A DNA stretch of 45,452 nucleotides, taken from contig CADEGN010000025.1 of assembly GCA_902826865.1 (NCBI GenBank), positions 1-45,452 on the forward strand, given 5' to 3'. Shown here piece by piece: positions 34,645-43,075 of this stretch. How positions within the stretch are numbered: position 1 is the stretch's first letter; every line of letters starts with the position of its first letter. Under the pieces are notes generated by a model, which was given only the letters and a program-made list of their open reading frames with translations, was not told the DNA's origin and searched no databases. Both the position numbers and the translations under genes were made by a program. The DNA comes from an uncultured Myxococcales bacterium (lineage in GTDB: Bacteria; Myxococcota_A; Polyangia; Nannocystales; Nannocystaceae).

Positions 34645-35486
34645 GATGGAGTACCTCCGTTGAAAATTGATCCGACTTGGGCGGGGAGCGTCCGCAGTAG
34701 CTGCAGTGCGACCCCGAGGTTGGCCTCGTCGCGCCGGAGCACGACGTAGCAGTAGATCGAAGCACGTCGATCGAGCGGCAAGATGAGGTGGTACTGGGTT
34801 CCCAGGGTTGCGACGATGGACTCGACTGCGTCGTCAAGGCCAAGCGCCCCGATCCCACGTCGCTGCCCCTCGAGCACGTCCAACATCGCCGCGGCCGCGA
34901 CTTCGAAGTCGGCCGAGTCGCCGCCGCCATGCAGGACGACACCCGCGTCGCCATCGACGATCGCGGCGCCGACGGATCCCGGCAGGGCACGGATCTCGCG
35001 GATCGCCTGCTTCAGCGGCGCGTCGTCGACGGTGGCGGTCGATCCCTTCGAGTGGACGACCTCGAGGTTTGGACGCGTGGCCTCGGCAAATTGCCCACGG
35101 ATGTGGGCGGCGATCGAATCGTCCGGCGCCTCGACGGTTCCGAACGCCTCGGTCCAGGGGTGGCGGACATCGAGGACGGGGACCTCGGGCAGTCGTTCGC
35201 AGGAGATCTCGACCCGACGAAGGCGTGCGAGCAGCTCCAGGGCTCGGTCGCCGGTCGCCCCAGGAAGTTCGGCGTGGACGGGCTCGCCGTCCTTGACGTC
35301 CACGACACCGACTTCGAGCGTTCCCAGGCAAACGCGCAGTCGCACCGAAACACGCTGCTCGTTGGCGAAGAAGAAATAGTGTCCGAGGCTCGGGGAGCTC
35401 CCGCTCAAGCACGCGCGGTCCATTGGGTCGGAGAGCGACATGACACCGGTGGCCACTTGGCCAGCATTCACCTTAGCCCCGTGCAT
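34641..35486 (-). CDS. DUF4388-like plus Roadblock/LC7 domain protein
   Basis: Product of about 281 residues from ATG 35486. A DUF4388-like part (GTLEVGVVDVKDGEPVHAEL, GATGDRALELLARLRRVEIS) is followed by a C-terminal Roadblock/LC7 domain (LKQAIREIRALPGSVGAAIV to LPLDRRASIYCYVVLRRDEA). Roadblock proteins such as MglB regulate small Ras-like GTPases, in myxobacteria including the polarity switch MglA; no GTPase gene is in this window. The start is uncertain: the frame is open up to 35738 and a Met at 35444 is also possible. The 298 bp between here and the ppx stop hold nothing else I can support. Confidence 0.75.
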   Translation of the reverse strand: MHGAKVNAGQVATGVMSLSDPMDRACLSGSSPSLGHYFFFANEQRVSVRLRVCLGTLEVGVVDVKDGEPVHAELPGATGDRALELLARLRRVEISCERLPEVPVLDVRHPWTEAFGTVEAPDDSIAAHIRGQFAEATRPNLEVVHSKGSTATVDDAPLKQAIREIRALPGSVGAAIVDGDAGVVLHGGGDSADFEVAAAAMLDVLEGQRRGIGALGLDDAVESIVATLGTQYHLILPLDRRASIYCYVVLRRDEANLGVALQLLRTLPAQVGSIFNGGTPS

Positions 35487-35784
35487 CGTCCGAGCAAAGA
35501 AAATTTCGTGCTGATGCTCGCGCTCTGGACGCGCGATGGTGCGCATCGGCGGGTGCTCGTCCCACAAGATACGAGGGACATGCGCGAGCACTGCAGTTGT
35601 GCGGGCACGTCGTTGCGCTCCAAACCGTCCATTGTCGCGCGTGGTGACGAAGGCAATGTGGCGGCCGGACGCACCGGAGTCGTACAGGGTGCGCGGGTGG
35701 TGTTCCCCCTCCGCCATCCTCGGCGAAAGCGACCGCATCCGCTGGCAGCGAACGTCGCTGCGAGTTCCGTTGGACTAGGCCCAG

Positions 35785-37290
35785 CTACCGCGCGCGGAGT
35801 TCGAAGCCGTCAGAGGCAAGAAACGACTGCTCATTGCGCAGATCGGCCGCGGTCATGGGGTGCGCGGCCAGCCATCCGTCGGCGAAGCGGAGCTCGATCA
35901 CCGGACCCGCGACCTTGACGACCACCGAGATGTCTTGGTCCGGATCGCGCCCGCGCATCAGCGTCGCGGCGAGCCGCATCAGCACGGCGAGCCGCACCGC
36001 ATGGATGCCTCCGAGTGCGCGCAGCTCCCCAACTCGCTCGGGGCGGAGGCGGCGGCGATGGGCCCCGACCAAGGCGGCGAGGTACCTCTGCTGCTCACGC
36101 GAGAAACCCGGAACGTCGGCGTTGCCGATGATGTACGCGCCGTGCGCGTGGTAGCCGGAGTAACTGAGCGACAGGCCGACTTCATGCAGCCGCGCCGCCC
36201 ACGAAAGCACGAGTCGGAGCTCCGGATCGTCCAAGTCCCACGGCGCGCGAACCTGGTCGAAGAGGGCGAGTACCGTCGTTTCGACCCGTGCCGCCTGGGC
36301 ACGATCGACCCCGTATCGCTCGGACATCCAGTCGACCGATCGCGCGCGCACGTCCTCGTGGCTGAGCCGCCCCAACGTGTCATAGAGGAGGCCCTCGCGT
36401 AGGGCACCGGCGGCCGCGGACATGCGCTCGATCTTCAGGCTCTTGAACGCGCCGTAGAGGATGGCGAGGCCCCCCGGCAGCACGTCCACGCGGTCGGCGG
36501 GCAATCCGGCCAGCGAGAGTTTGCTGGTTCGGCCGACGTCGATCATGGCGTTTCGGAGGCTGCGGAGCCCCTCGCGTGTGATCGCGTCCCCCCAGCCATT
36601 CGCGCGCAGGATCTGGTCGACGGCGAGAATCGTGCCCGACGAACCGATCGCGGTCGCCCAACCGATCTTGCGAAACTCGTGTTCGATCGTTTCGAGCTCT
36701 ACACGAGCCGCCGTGATGGCCTCGCGGAAGCTCTCTCGGCGCAATCGCCCGTCCGCGAAAAACCGATTCGAGTAACCGATGCACCCCATATGAAGGCTGT
36801 CGGTTCGTTTGGTCGCGAACCCTTCGCCGAGGATCACCTCGGTGCTTCCGCCGCCGATGTCGATGACGAGTCGGCGCCCCGGGCGACCGCCGTGGGTGTG
36901 CGCCACCCCAACATAGATGAGCCGTGCCTCTTCTCGACCGGAAATGACCTCGACCGGATGCCCGAGCGCGTCCTTCGCCTTGCGCAGAAACTCCTTGGCG
37001 TTGCGGGCTCGTCGCAGGGTGTTGGTGCCCACGGCCCTGACGCGAACTGGCCCCGACCCGGCAACGCGTTGACCAAAGCGCCTCAGGCAATCGAGGCCCC
37101 GCTCCTGGGCGTCGCCGCCGAGGTTGTTGTGCTCGTCGAGGCCCGAGGCTAACTGAACACGTTCGCGCATGCGGTCGATGATCGTCAGCTGCCCACTGGT
37201 GAGCCGCGCGATGACCATATGGAAGCTGTTCGACCCAAGATCGACTGCGACGAGTTGTGGGGCGCTGGTGTCCACCACCGGCGGGGACAC
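35785..37290 (-). CDS. ppx: Exopolyphosphatase / pppGpp phosphatase (Ppx/GppA)
   Basis: Product of 501 residues. The ASKHA fold is clear: VAVDLGSNSFHMVIARL (phosphate 1), AVGTNTLRRARNAKEFL, VISGREEARLIYVGVAHT, VIDIGGGSTEVILG (phosphate 2) and IGSSGTILAVDQIL. The C-terminal third contains the helical HD-like domain (AARLHEVGLSLSYSGYHAHG). It removes terminal phosphates from polyphosphate or converts pppGpp to ppGpp; sequence alone does not separate the two. GTG start. Divergent from the SixA-like gene, 88 bp apart, a pairing that fits phosphate and stress metabolism. Confidence 0.94.
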   Translation of the reverse strand: MSPPVVDTSAPQLVAVDLGSNSFHMVIARLTSGQLTIIDRMRERVQLASGLDEHNNLGGDAQERGLDCLRRFGQRVAGSGPVRVRAVGTNTLRRARNAKEFLRKAKDALGHPVEVISGREEARLIYVGVAHTHGGRPGRRLVIDIGGGSTEVILGEGFATKRTDSLHMGCIGYSNRFFADGRLRRESFREAITAARVELETIEHEFRKIGWATAIGSSGTILAVDQILRANGWGDAITREGLRSLRNAMIDVGRTSKLSLAGLPADRVDVLPGGLAILYGAFKSLKIERMSAAAGALREGLLYDTLGRLSHEDVRARSVDWMSERYGVDRAQAARVETTVLALFDQVRAPWDLDDPELRLVLSWAARLHEVGLSLSYSGYHAHGAYIIGNADVPGFSREQQRYLAALVGAHRRRLRPERVGELRALGGIHAVRLAVLMRLAATLMRGRDPDQDISVVVKVAGPVIELRFADGWLAAHPMTAADLRNEQSFLASDGFELRAR

Positions 37291-37363
37291 TAGCAGCCCA
37301 CCGCGAAATCCCGCAACGCGAGAACGCCGCCACGGGCCCCTGTCGCGCGCCCCGCTTTCGCGT

Positions 37364-37369
37364 TACCCT
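37364..37369 (+). promoter_or_regulatory. Putative -10 box of the SixA-like gene
   Basis: TACCCT, 9 nt before the GTG at 37379. Confidence 0.35.
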
Positions 37370-37378
37370 AAAGGCCTC

Positions 37379-37888
37379 GTGTGGGTCCATCTGCTGCGCC
37401 ACGGCATCGCCATCGATCCTACCGATCCGGCGTGCCCCACCGACCCCGAACGATTCCTCACCGAGAAGGGACGCGGGCGCACCGAGCTGGCCGCGAGGGG
37501 ACTGCGCCGTGTGATCGAGCTCCCCACGCTCATACTCGCCAGTCCGTACGTGCGAGCGCGGCAGACGGCTGAGATCGCCCTCACGGCATTCGGCACCGAG
37601 ATCCCGCTCGAGATCACCGATGCGCTGGTGCCCATGGCAGATCCGAGCAAGCTCGTGGAGGTCCTTCGCGGCCGATCCGAAGCGAGCATCCTCTGCGTTG
37701 GACATGCGCCCAACCTCGACCTCGTGGCCGCACTGCTCTCCGGGTCGGATGACCCTGTTACGTCGTTGAAGAAGGCCGGCGCCGCGAGCCTCGAGATCCG
37801 CAGCGGTCGCCCGGCCGCGGGCAACGGTGTGCTGGTCGGGGTGTATCCCGCCTCGGTGCTGCGTCGACTTGCGGGCGCCGACGAATAG
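37379..37888 (+). CDS. sixA: SixA-like phosphohistidine phosphatase
   Basis: Product of 169 residues of the histidine phosphatase (phosphoglycerate-mutase-like) superfamily. The catalytic RHG is at the N-terminus (VHLLRHGIAID), with LASPYVRARQTAEIA and the second His in ILCVGHAPNLDLVAALL. E. coli SixA (161 residues) removes phosphate from His on PTS or phosphorelay proteins. The GTG at 37379 is chosen because the fold begins there; upstream sequence belongs to the shared promoter with ppx. Confidence 0.9.
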   Translation: MWVHLLRHGIAIDPTDPACPTDPERFLTEKGRGRTELAARGLRRVIELPTLILASPYVRARQTAEIALTAFGTEIPLEITDALVPMADPSKLVEVLRGRSEASILCVGHAPNLDLVAALLSGSDDPVTSLKKAGAASLEIRSGRPAAGNGVLVGVYPASVLRRLAGADE

Positions 37889-37891
37889 CGA

Positions 37892-39967
37892 TCACGCCCC
37901 GATATCGATCGGTGGAGCGCTGAGGTAGTCGCGGATCCTCGCGGCCAGGGCGGCGTCGTCGATCGCATCTGCGATCTCTGTCGGCGTTCGCGCGGGGTCG
38001 TCGAGATCCGCGAGGCCCCAGGCGTTCCTCGTCAGCTCGAGCACCATCTCGACGTTGCCGTCGGTGATCCCGACCTGATCGAGCAGCACCGCGCCGTCGA
38101 AGTTGCGATGCCACGTGTCGACGAGGATCCATCGATCGCCAAGGGGGGCGCCGAGCAAGTCCATCCCATCGAGGTACGGCGGCCCAGGAGTCTCCGTGAG
38201 GGAGAGGATGGTCGGCGCGATGTCGATGGCGCTGGCGAGGCGATCGTCGCGCCCGGCGGGGATGCCGGTGCCCCCCACGACGAGCGGAATCGCGATGACA
38301 TCCGGGCCGAGATCGAAGCCGTGCATTCGGTCGCCTGCGAGGAGGCGCTCCCCATGGTCGGCGGTGACGATCCATGCCGCATCCGGTGCTCGCGCAAGCA
38401 CGCCTTCGAGCAGGCGATCGAGCTGCGCGTCGACGAAGCGGATCTCGTGGTCGTAACCGGCGACGAGATCGTCGCCGAATCTCTCGACGCCGGGGTGCTC
38501 GGTGTTCGGCGAGTGGGGCCCGAATAGGTGCACCCACAGGAAGAATGGGCGATCGCGCGGGAGGTCCCGCATGGTCGCGAGTGCGAGGTCGACGACTTTG
38601 TCGTCGGGGTCGCGCCCGCTGATCTGATCCGCGTCGACGAAAACGTCGAACCCGGCCGCCACCCCGGTCGCTGGATCGAGCAGCTCGGAGAAGCGATCGT
38701 CGACGATGGCGGCGGTGGCCATACCACGTCGCTGCAACCACCACGCCACCGACGGCGGCCCCGCCCGCGGAAGCATGAACACCTGAACCCCGTGTTCGCC
38801 CTCGGCGAGCGCGATTTCTTGCTCGCGCGGGATAAGCCGTCCGCGGTCCGTCTCGGCGAACGGAGCCCACGTCAGTCGGCGGGCGTTGACCCCTCGCAAG
38901 AGCGACGGGATCGCGATCGATGTCCACGCACCCGCCGTGAACGCGCGCTCGAACACGCGGGCTTGCTCGGCCCAGCGGTCGAGCCCCGGCGACGTGTCGC
39001 GGGCGTAGCCATAGAGGCCGAGGTGATCGCGGCGTAGGGTCTCGATGGTCACCAGCAGGATCGATCGCGGTGCCGGAGCGTCGGGCACTGGCACCACCGC
39101 GAGATCGATTCGCGCCGGCCTGGCGTCTCCGCCGATGCAGTCGTCATCGATACCGTTGCTGGGGATCTCGACTGCCCCCGGGTGGACGTCGGGGTCGCCG
39201 GGCCGGCAATCACCGCCGCCGAGTAGGCCCGAGCTGCCATCACCGTCGCGATCGGTGAGGCGCCGCGCCAACGCGATGCCCTCGGCGGCAAAAACCGAGC
39301 GCCACAGTGCGGCGCGCGTGGGCGTTGTCGCCCCGTCGAGTGCCACAAACGGGAACGCGGCGACGGCGATCCCCACGATGATCGCGATGCCCTCGCGCGT
39401 GCGCGTGAGGACCCTGTGACCAAGCAGTCGCACCGCAAACGCGGCGGTCGCCAGGCTCCCCGCGCGCAGGGCCCCATGGGCGCTCGGGTACAGCCCGACT
39501 TGTACCGTGCGATCGATCCAGCTCAAGACGATCGCGGCGAGCAGCAGTCCCGCGGCTGCGTAGGCGGCGCGCGACGAGGGGACGTCGCGATCGCGGGGTG
39601 CGAAGGCGTTACACAGTCCGAAGACGCCGACGCCGACCAGCGCGCTCAGGCCGAGCGCAACGATCGCCATGGTCCCGCCGCGCGTGCCAAGCTTGGTGAA
39701 CGCGCCGAGTGACGCCGCGAGCATCGCTGCGATCGCGAGGGCAACGACCGCCTGGAGCCGGCGTGGCCATGGGGCCCGGAGTGAGGCGGGCAGTTGGACG
39801 ACCGCCGTCCAGGCGACGCCGTGCACCAGCCCGAGGCATGCCCCGGCGCCGAATGCCAGCGCCGCCGTCGTGATGTCGCCACCGTAAAACACCGCCTCGA
39901 CGCCGGCCAAGGCGGTGGCGACGATGGTGAATGCGGCGATGAGATCAGCCCGATGGGGCATTGGCAT
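37892..39967 (-). CDS. Membrane-anchored sulfatase/alkaline phosphatase-superfamily protein with MopE motif
   Basis: Product of 691 residues. Five to seven membrane helices (about 8-210), then a Ca- or Cu-binding MopE-type motif (DRDGDGSSGLLGGGDCRPGD, C254, and NGIDDDCIGGD, C277), then the sulfatase-like domain (about 300-640: LLVTIETLRRDHLGLYGYAR, AWTSIAIPSLLRG, VTADHGERLLAGDRMHG). The usual Asp of the VTxDTLR motif is Glu309, and there is no Cys/Ser-x-Pro-x-Arg for formylglycine; Thr349 is the likely nucleophile. That suits a phosphotransferase such as a phosphoethanolamine or phosphoglycerol transferase rather than a sulfatase. It acts on the outer face of the membrane. The start may be Met3 (39961). 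Substrate unknown. Confidence 0.87.
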   Translation of the reverse strand: MPMPHRADLIAAFTIVATALAGVEAVFYGGDITTAALAFGAGACLGLVHGVAWTAVVQLPASLRAPWPRRLQAVVALAIAAMLAASLGAFTKLGTRGGTMAIVALGLSALVGVGVFGLCNAFAPRDRDVPSSRAAYAAAGLLLAAIVLSWIDRTVQVGLYPSAHGALRAGSLATAAFAVRLLGHRVLTRTREGIAIIVGIAVAAFPFVALDGATTPTRAALWRSVFAAEGIALARRLTDRDGDGSSGLLGGGDCRPGDPDVHPGAVEIPSNGIDDDCIGGDARPARIDLAVVPVPDAPAPRSILLVTIETLRRDHLGLYGYARDTSPGLDRWAEQARVFERAFTAGAWTSIAIPSLLRGVNARRLTWAPFAETDRGRLIPREQEIALAEGEHGVQVFMLPRAGPPSVAWWLQRRGMATAAIVDDRFSELLDPATGVAAGFDVFVDADQISGRDPDDKVVDLALATMRDLPRDRPFFLWVHLFGPHSPNTEHPGVERFGDDLVAGYDHEIRFVDAQLDRLLEGVLARAPDAAWIVTADHGERLLAGDRMHGFDLGPDVIAIPLVVGGTGIPAGRDDRLASAIDIAPTILSLTETPGPPYLDGMDLLGAPLGDRWILVDTWHRNFDGAVLLDQVGITDGNVEMVLELTRNAWGLADLDDPARTPTEIADAIDDAALAARIRDYLSAPPIDIGA

Positions 39968-40001
39968 GGCGGACGAAGGATCTCACCTGGCGCCGGCAGC
40001 G

Positions 40002-41318
40002 TCACGGGTTCATCGCGAGAATCTCGATATCGGTGGGCGCCACGACCATGTCGGTGAAAATGTCCTGAACCGCGTCGAAATTCTGGACGGCGACGACCCG
40101 ATCGAGTTCACGCTCCGTCGCGAGCACGACTTGACCGGTGTCGATGGCGAGCCCGCGCACGTAGGGCGCGATGTCGGTGCCGGCGACCGAGTACGGGGTC
40201 ACGACCCCGGACACGCTGGCGCGGACAACTTGCACAGGGGCGCCCGCGGGGTTGTTGGCGACCCACAGCTGTTGCTGCACCGGATCGAATGTGAGGCCGA
40301 TCGGCGCCGCCAACCCGGTGAGAAAATATGTCGGCACGCCGCCGGCAAGGTCCACGCGCAGGACGCTGTTGTCCACGGCGCCGGTGGAGATAAAGACGTG
40401 CCCAGTGTCGTCCGCAGCCATGTCGGCGACCGCGACTCCGGGCAGGTTGACCGCCTCGACCACCGTCGCATCACCAGGATCGACCGCCACGAGCCGCGTG
40501 ATGCCCAGGCCCGCGAGGGCGACATAGAGCAGCCCATCGCTGGCGCGCGCGAGTGCGTACGGGGTGGGCTCGTACCCGAGGACGCTCGCGCCAATGTCGA
40601 CCGACTGCATGAGCGTTCCGTCGACGGGGTCGAATGAAAGCACGCGGTGGGTGTTCGCGCTCGACTGCAGAGCATAGAGGGCCGCGCCAGCGGGCGCGAG
40701 TGCAAGTTGGCGGATGCCGTTATAGCTCGGATCACCACCGACGATCTCAACCGGATCGCTGTCGCGGGTGGTGCGGATGATGGAAACGTCGCCGCGGCCC
40801 GCGAGATCCGCTGAGTTGAGGATGAAATAGTAGTAGTTGTCGCACGCGTAGCAGGTGTCGCCCCACGCCTCGTTGCCGTCGTCGCAGGCCTCGCTGAGAT
40901 CGGCGACGCCGTCGCCACAGCGCGGCAGTACACACGTGGCTCTGCACGAGTTGGGCTGGTTGGAGTTGTTCTGTCCGTCGTCGCACTCCTCACCGAGGCT
41001 CGGATCGGTCACACCGTCGCTGCAACGCGGTAGGCGGCAATCGGTGCGACAAGCATCGGGGGCGCTATCGGAGTTCATCGGCCCATCGTCGCAGTACTCG
41101 GCGGGGCTATCGACGACACCGTTGCCGCAGGCTCCGGGTTCGTTTGTGTCGGTGCCATCGAGCGAAGCGGCGCTCGAGCCCTCGTGATCACCGACGGATG
41201 CTGCCGTCCCGCTGGCGTCCGCGCCCGTTTCATCGACTGCGTTCGCGTCGCCGCTCTGACCGCTCGCGCAGGCGGTGAGCGCGGCAATGCCCCAGGCGAT
41301 GACGCTTGGTCGTTGCAT
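40002..41318 (-). CDS. Lipoprotein with Cys-rich repeats and beta-propeller
   Basis: Product of 438 residues. Lipoprotein signal (VIAWGIAALTAC, Cys17), an Asp/Ser/Ala linker, three DUF4215-type repeats (CGNGVVDSPAEYCDDG, CSDGVTDPSLGEECDDG, CGDGVADLSEACDDGN) and then a propeller-like region of about 270 residues with repeated segments such as IRQLALAPAGAALYALQS and PIGLTFDPVQQQLWVANN (NHL/YVTN-like). Probably a surface adhesin or binding protein. Very characteristic of Nannocystaceae-type genomes. Confidence 0.9.
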   Translation of the reverse strand: MQRPSVIAWGIAALTACASGQSGDANAVDETGADASGTAASVGDHEGSSAASLDGTDTNEPGACGNGVVDSPAEYCDDGPMNSDSAPDACRTDCRLPRCSDGVTDPSLGEECDDGQNNSNQPNSCRATCVLPRCGDGVADLSEACDDGNEAWGDTCYACDNYYYFILNSADLAGRGDVSIIRTTRDSDPVEIVGGDPSYNGIRQLALAPAGAALYALQSSANTHRVLSFDPVDGTLMQSVDIGASVLGYEPTPYALARASDGLLYVALAGLGITRLVAVDPGDATVVEAVNLPGVAVADMAADDTGHVFISTGAVDNSVLRVDLAGGVPTYFLTGLAAPIGLTFDPVQQQLWVANNPAGAPVQVVRASVSGVVTPYSVAGTDIAPYVRGLAIDTGQVVLATERELDRVVAVQNFDAVQDIFTDMVVAPTDIEILAMNP

Positions 41319-41327
41319 TCACATCCC

Positions 41328-41336
41328 ACCATAGCA
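41328..41336 (-). promoter_or_regulatory. Putative extended -10 promoter of the Cys-rich lipoprotein
   Basis: TGCTATGGT on the minus strand, with the TATGGT box 9 nt before the ATG at 41318. Confidence 0.45.
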
Positions 41337-41481
41337 AGAGTCGCCGTGGGCCGCCGGACGCGGGGAAAATCGGGTCGGTTTCCATGCCGGCGTCCCGGGC
41401 GTGGCGCTGCGCGGGCCTGCGCAAGGGCCTCACCAGCGCGGTGCCAGGCTCCCTACGTCCATGCTGCGCCGAATTGGGTAG

Positions 41482-42138
41482 GCTGCCCGCGCGCATGGAG
41501 TCGCTTCGAGGCATCCGGCTGGAGGCTCGTGGACGGACGACGGACGCCGAGATCTTCTCGACGTCGCTGGGCGCTACGAGCAGCGAATTGGCCCGCTCGG
41601 TCGGTGGGGTTTCGTCGTCAAGCTCCTCGAGCGCGATGAGGCGGACGCGTGTGGGCTCAATAGTAGGCCGACGTGTGGCTATCCGATGCAGGCGCGTGGG
41701 GCCACGAATCCCGATCGCCCTCCCCACGACGTGTTCATCGTCCCCAAGCGCCACCTCGACGCCTTCGACGCTTAGCAGCAGCAATACGATCCCGGCCAGG
41801 TCGTGATCGGTGAGGCGCGCCGACACGGGTTTCGCTGGGCGCTTGCCCACGAGCTGGCCCATGCGCTTTCCTACAAGCTCGGCATCGGCCAGACTTGGCT
41901 CAATGTCATTCCCTCGGGCAGCGGCCTGGCAAGAAGCTGGGTCGCCCTCGACGTCGCCTTGCGCCGACAGTGTGGTGGTCCGTCGAAGACAGCGACGGGA
42001 CAACCGCTGCGACCGCGGGGCTATGCGACCCGCTACTGTCGCGTTTTGGTGGTGGGGGGGTGGCTACGGAGAATCGTTCGCCGACATCGCTGCCTACGTG
42101 TTGATGGGCGAGAGCTACGCAGATGGTGACGAGTGCCT
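41482..42138 (+). pseudogene. Decayed HExxH metallopeptidase gene
   Basis: Reading in three frames gives a coherent protein: RRDLLDVAGRYEQRIGPLGR then WGFVVKLLERDEADACGL and HDVFIVPKRHLDAFDA, an in-frame TAG at 41773-41775, then QVVIGEARRHGFRWALAHELAHAL (zinc motif HELAH), LGIGQTWLNVIPSG, a frame change near 41970 into SVEDSDGTTAATAGLCDP, and another at the G7 run (42054-42060) into GYGESFADIAAYVLMGESYA, where the Glu/Asp could be the third metal ligand. It stops abruptly at the break point of the duplicated segment (42139). No intact start codon was found. The gene is inactive unless sequence errors are present. Confidence 0.65.
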
Positions 42139-42962
42139 ACGCGCCCGCCCTCGAGCACGGCGCACGCATGGGCTGTCCCGACCGCAACATCGATCACACG
42201 AACATCACTCCCGAGATCGACGGCCGGCAACGCGTCGCCCATCTCGTCGGGCAGGTAGCCGCGATCGCGGGTGTCGCCGAGGCCCAGGCGGCCTTGGTCA
42301 TTGTTCTCCCCCCAACACTTGAGGCGGCCATCGTCGAGCACGGCGCACGCGGTTCCCCCGGAGAGGTCGAAGTTGACGACGCGCGCACCCTTGCCGAGAT
42401 CGACGTATGGCAACGCCGCTCCCATCTCTCCCGGCTCGTCCCCAAGCGGCTCGCTGCTCACGCCGGGCACTCCCGCTTCGCTTCCACCCCAACACTTCAT
42501 CCGGCCATCCTCGAACAGCACGCAGGCCATCGTGTCCGGCACCACCGCCCGAACCGGCACATCCGTCCCGAGATCGACGAATGGAATCTCGTCGATCGGC
42601 GGCTCCGGTGCAGCCAAGCTGCCGCGAGCGAGTGTGTCGCCCTGACCGAGCACGCCGAACTCATTGCCCTCGCCCCAGCATTTCACCCCACCGTGGAAAA
42701 CTGCGCAGGTCGAAAGCCAACCCATGCTTACGCCACGGACATCGCTGGCCACGAGCTGCGCCGGATTCCGCTCCTCGGGTCGACAGCCGAGGACCACCTC
42801 GCTCCAGCACGCAAGGCGGTCGTCGAGCATCCGCGCACAGCCGTGGCTGTGGATCGTGGTGACCCGCGCGGCGATGTCCAGCGCCGGTGGGAGCTCGGGG
42901 AGCGGCACGACGTCGTCCGCACATCCGGCGGCCGCCAGCAGTGGGAGTACGAGGCGCCTCAT
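42033..42962 (-). CDS. Truncated duplicate of the RCC1-like lipoprotein gene
   Basis: Product of 309 residues. The first about 274 residues match the full-length copy at 43076-44350 with only a few changes near residues 12-60; start codon, lipoprotein signal (LVLPLLAAAGC) and four to five RCC1-like blades are kept (CWGEGNEFGVLGQGD, CWGENNDQGRLGLGD). At 42139 identity ends and 35 unrelated residues read through the remains of the metallopeptidase gene on the other strand. With too few blades to close the propeller, it is probably non-functional, but it is still an open frame. The start at 42962 is set by the copy. Confidence 0.8.
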   Translation of the reverse strand: MRRLVLPLLAAAGCADDVVPLPELPPALDIAARVTTIHSHGCARMLDDRLACWSEVVLGCRPEERNPAQLVASDVRGVSMGWLSTCAVFHGGVKCWGEGNEFGVLGQGDTLARGSLAAPEPPIDEIPFVDLGTDVPVRAVVPDTMACVLFEDGRMKCWGGSEAGVPGVSSEPLGDEPGEMGAALPYVDLGKGARVVNFDLSGGTACAVLDDGRLKCWGENNDQGRLGLGDTRDRGYLPDEMGDALPAVDLGSDVRVIDVAVGTAHACAVLEGGRVGTRHHLRSSRPSTRRQRCRRTILRSHPPTTKTRQ

Positions 42963-43053
42963 GGTTCCCCCAGCTGCGGCACGCAGCTGCTCATCGGATA
43001 CACGTCGGCCCGCACGGTCGTGATCTGCTCGACGCCGACCACCGCGATCGACA
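42139..43053. repeat. Tandem segmental duplication, copy 1
   Basis: About 915 bp, in the same direction as the segment at 43527-44441 (offset exactly 1388 bp). By eye the first 590 bp are the same in both; differences cluster at about 42728-42960 and in the final 80 bp. It contains the 5' two-thirds of the RCC1-like gene and the last codons of the RTX gene. Confidence 0.92.
42959..43053 (-). pseudogene. Fragment of the RTX gene 3' end (copy 1)
   Basis: The last 31 or so codons of the RTX gene, still in frame (VVGVEQITTVRADVYPMSSC, then the stop overlapping the ATG of the truncated RCC1 copy), carried along by the duplication. There is no start or body. Confidence 0.75.
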
Positions 43054-43075
43054 GGTACGAACGGCGGCCCATTGC

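Noticed and set aside
36380..37705. 441-codon minus-strand frame over ppx
   Set aside because: Ppx motifs are all in the other frame; this one is Arg-rich and runs past both the ppx and SixA promoters.
42054..42060. G7 run as a phase-variation switch
   Set aside because: The same gene also has a stop codon and a second frame change, so a single slip in the run could not restore it.
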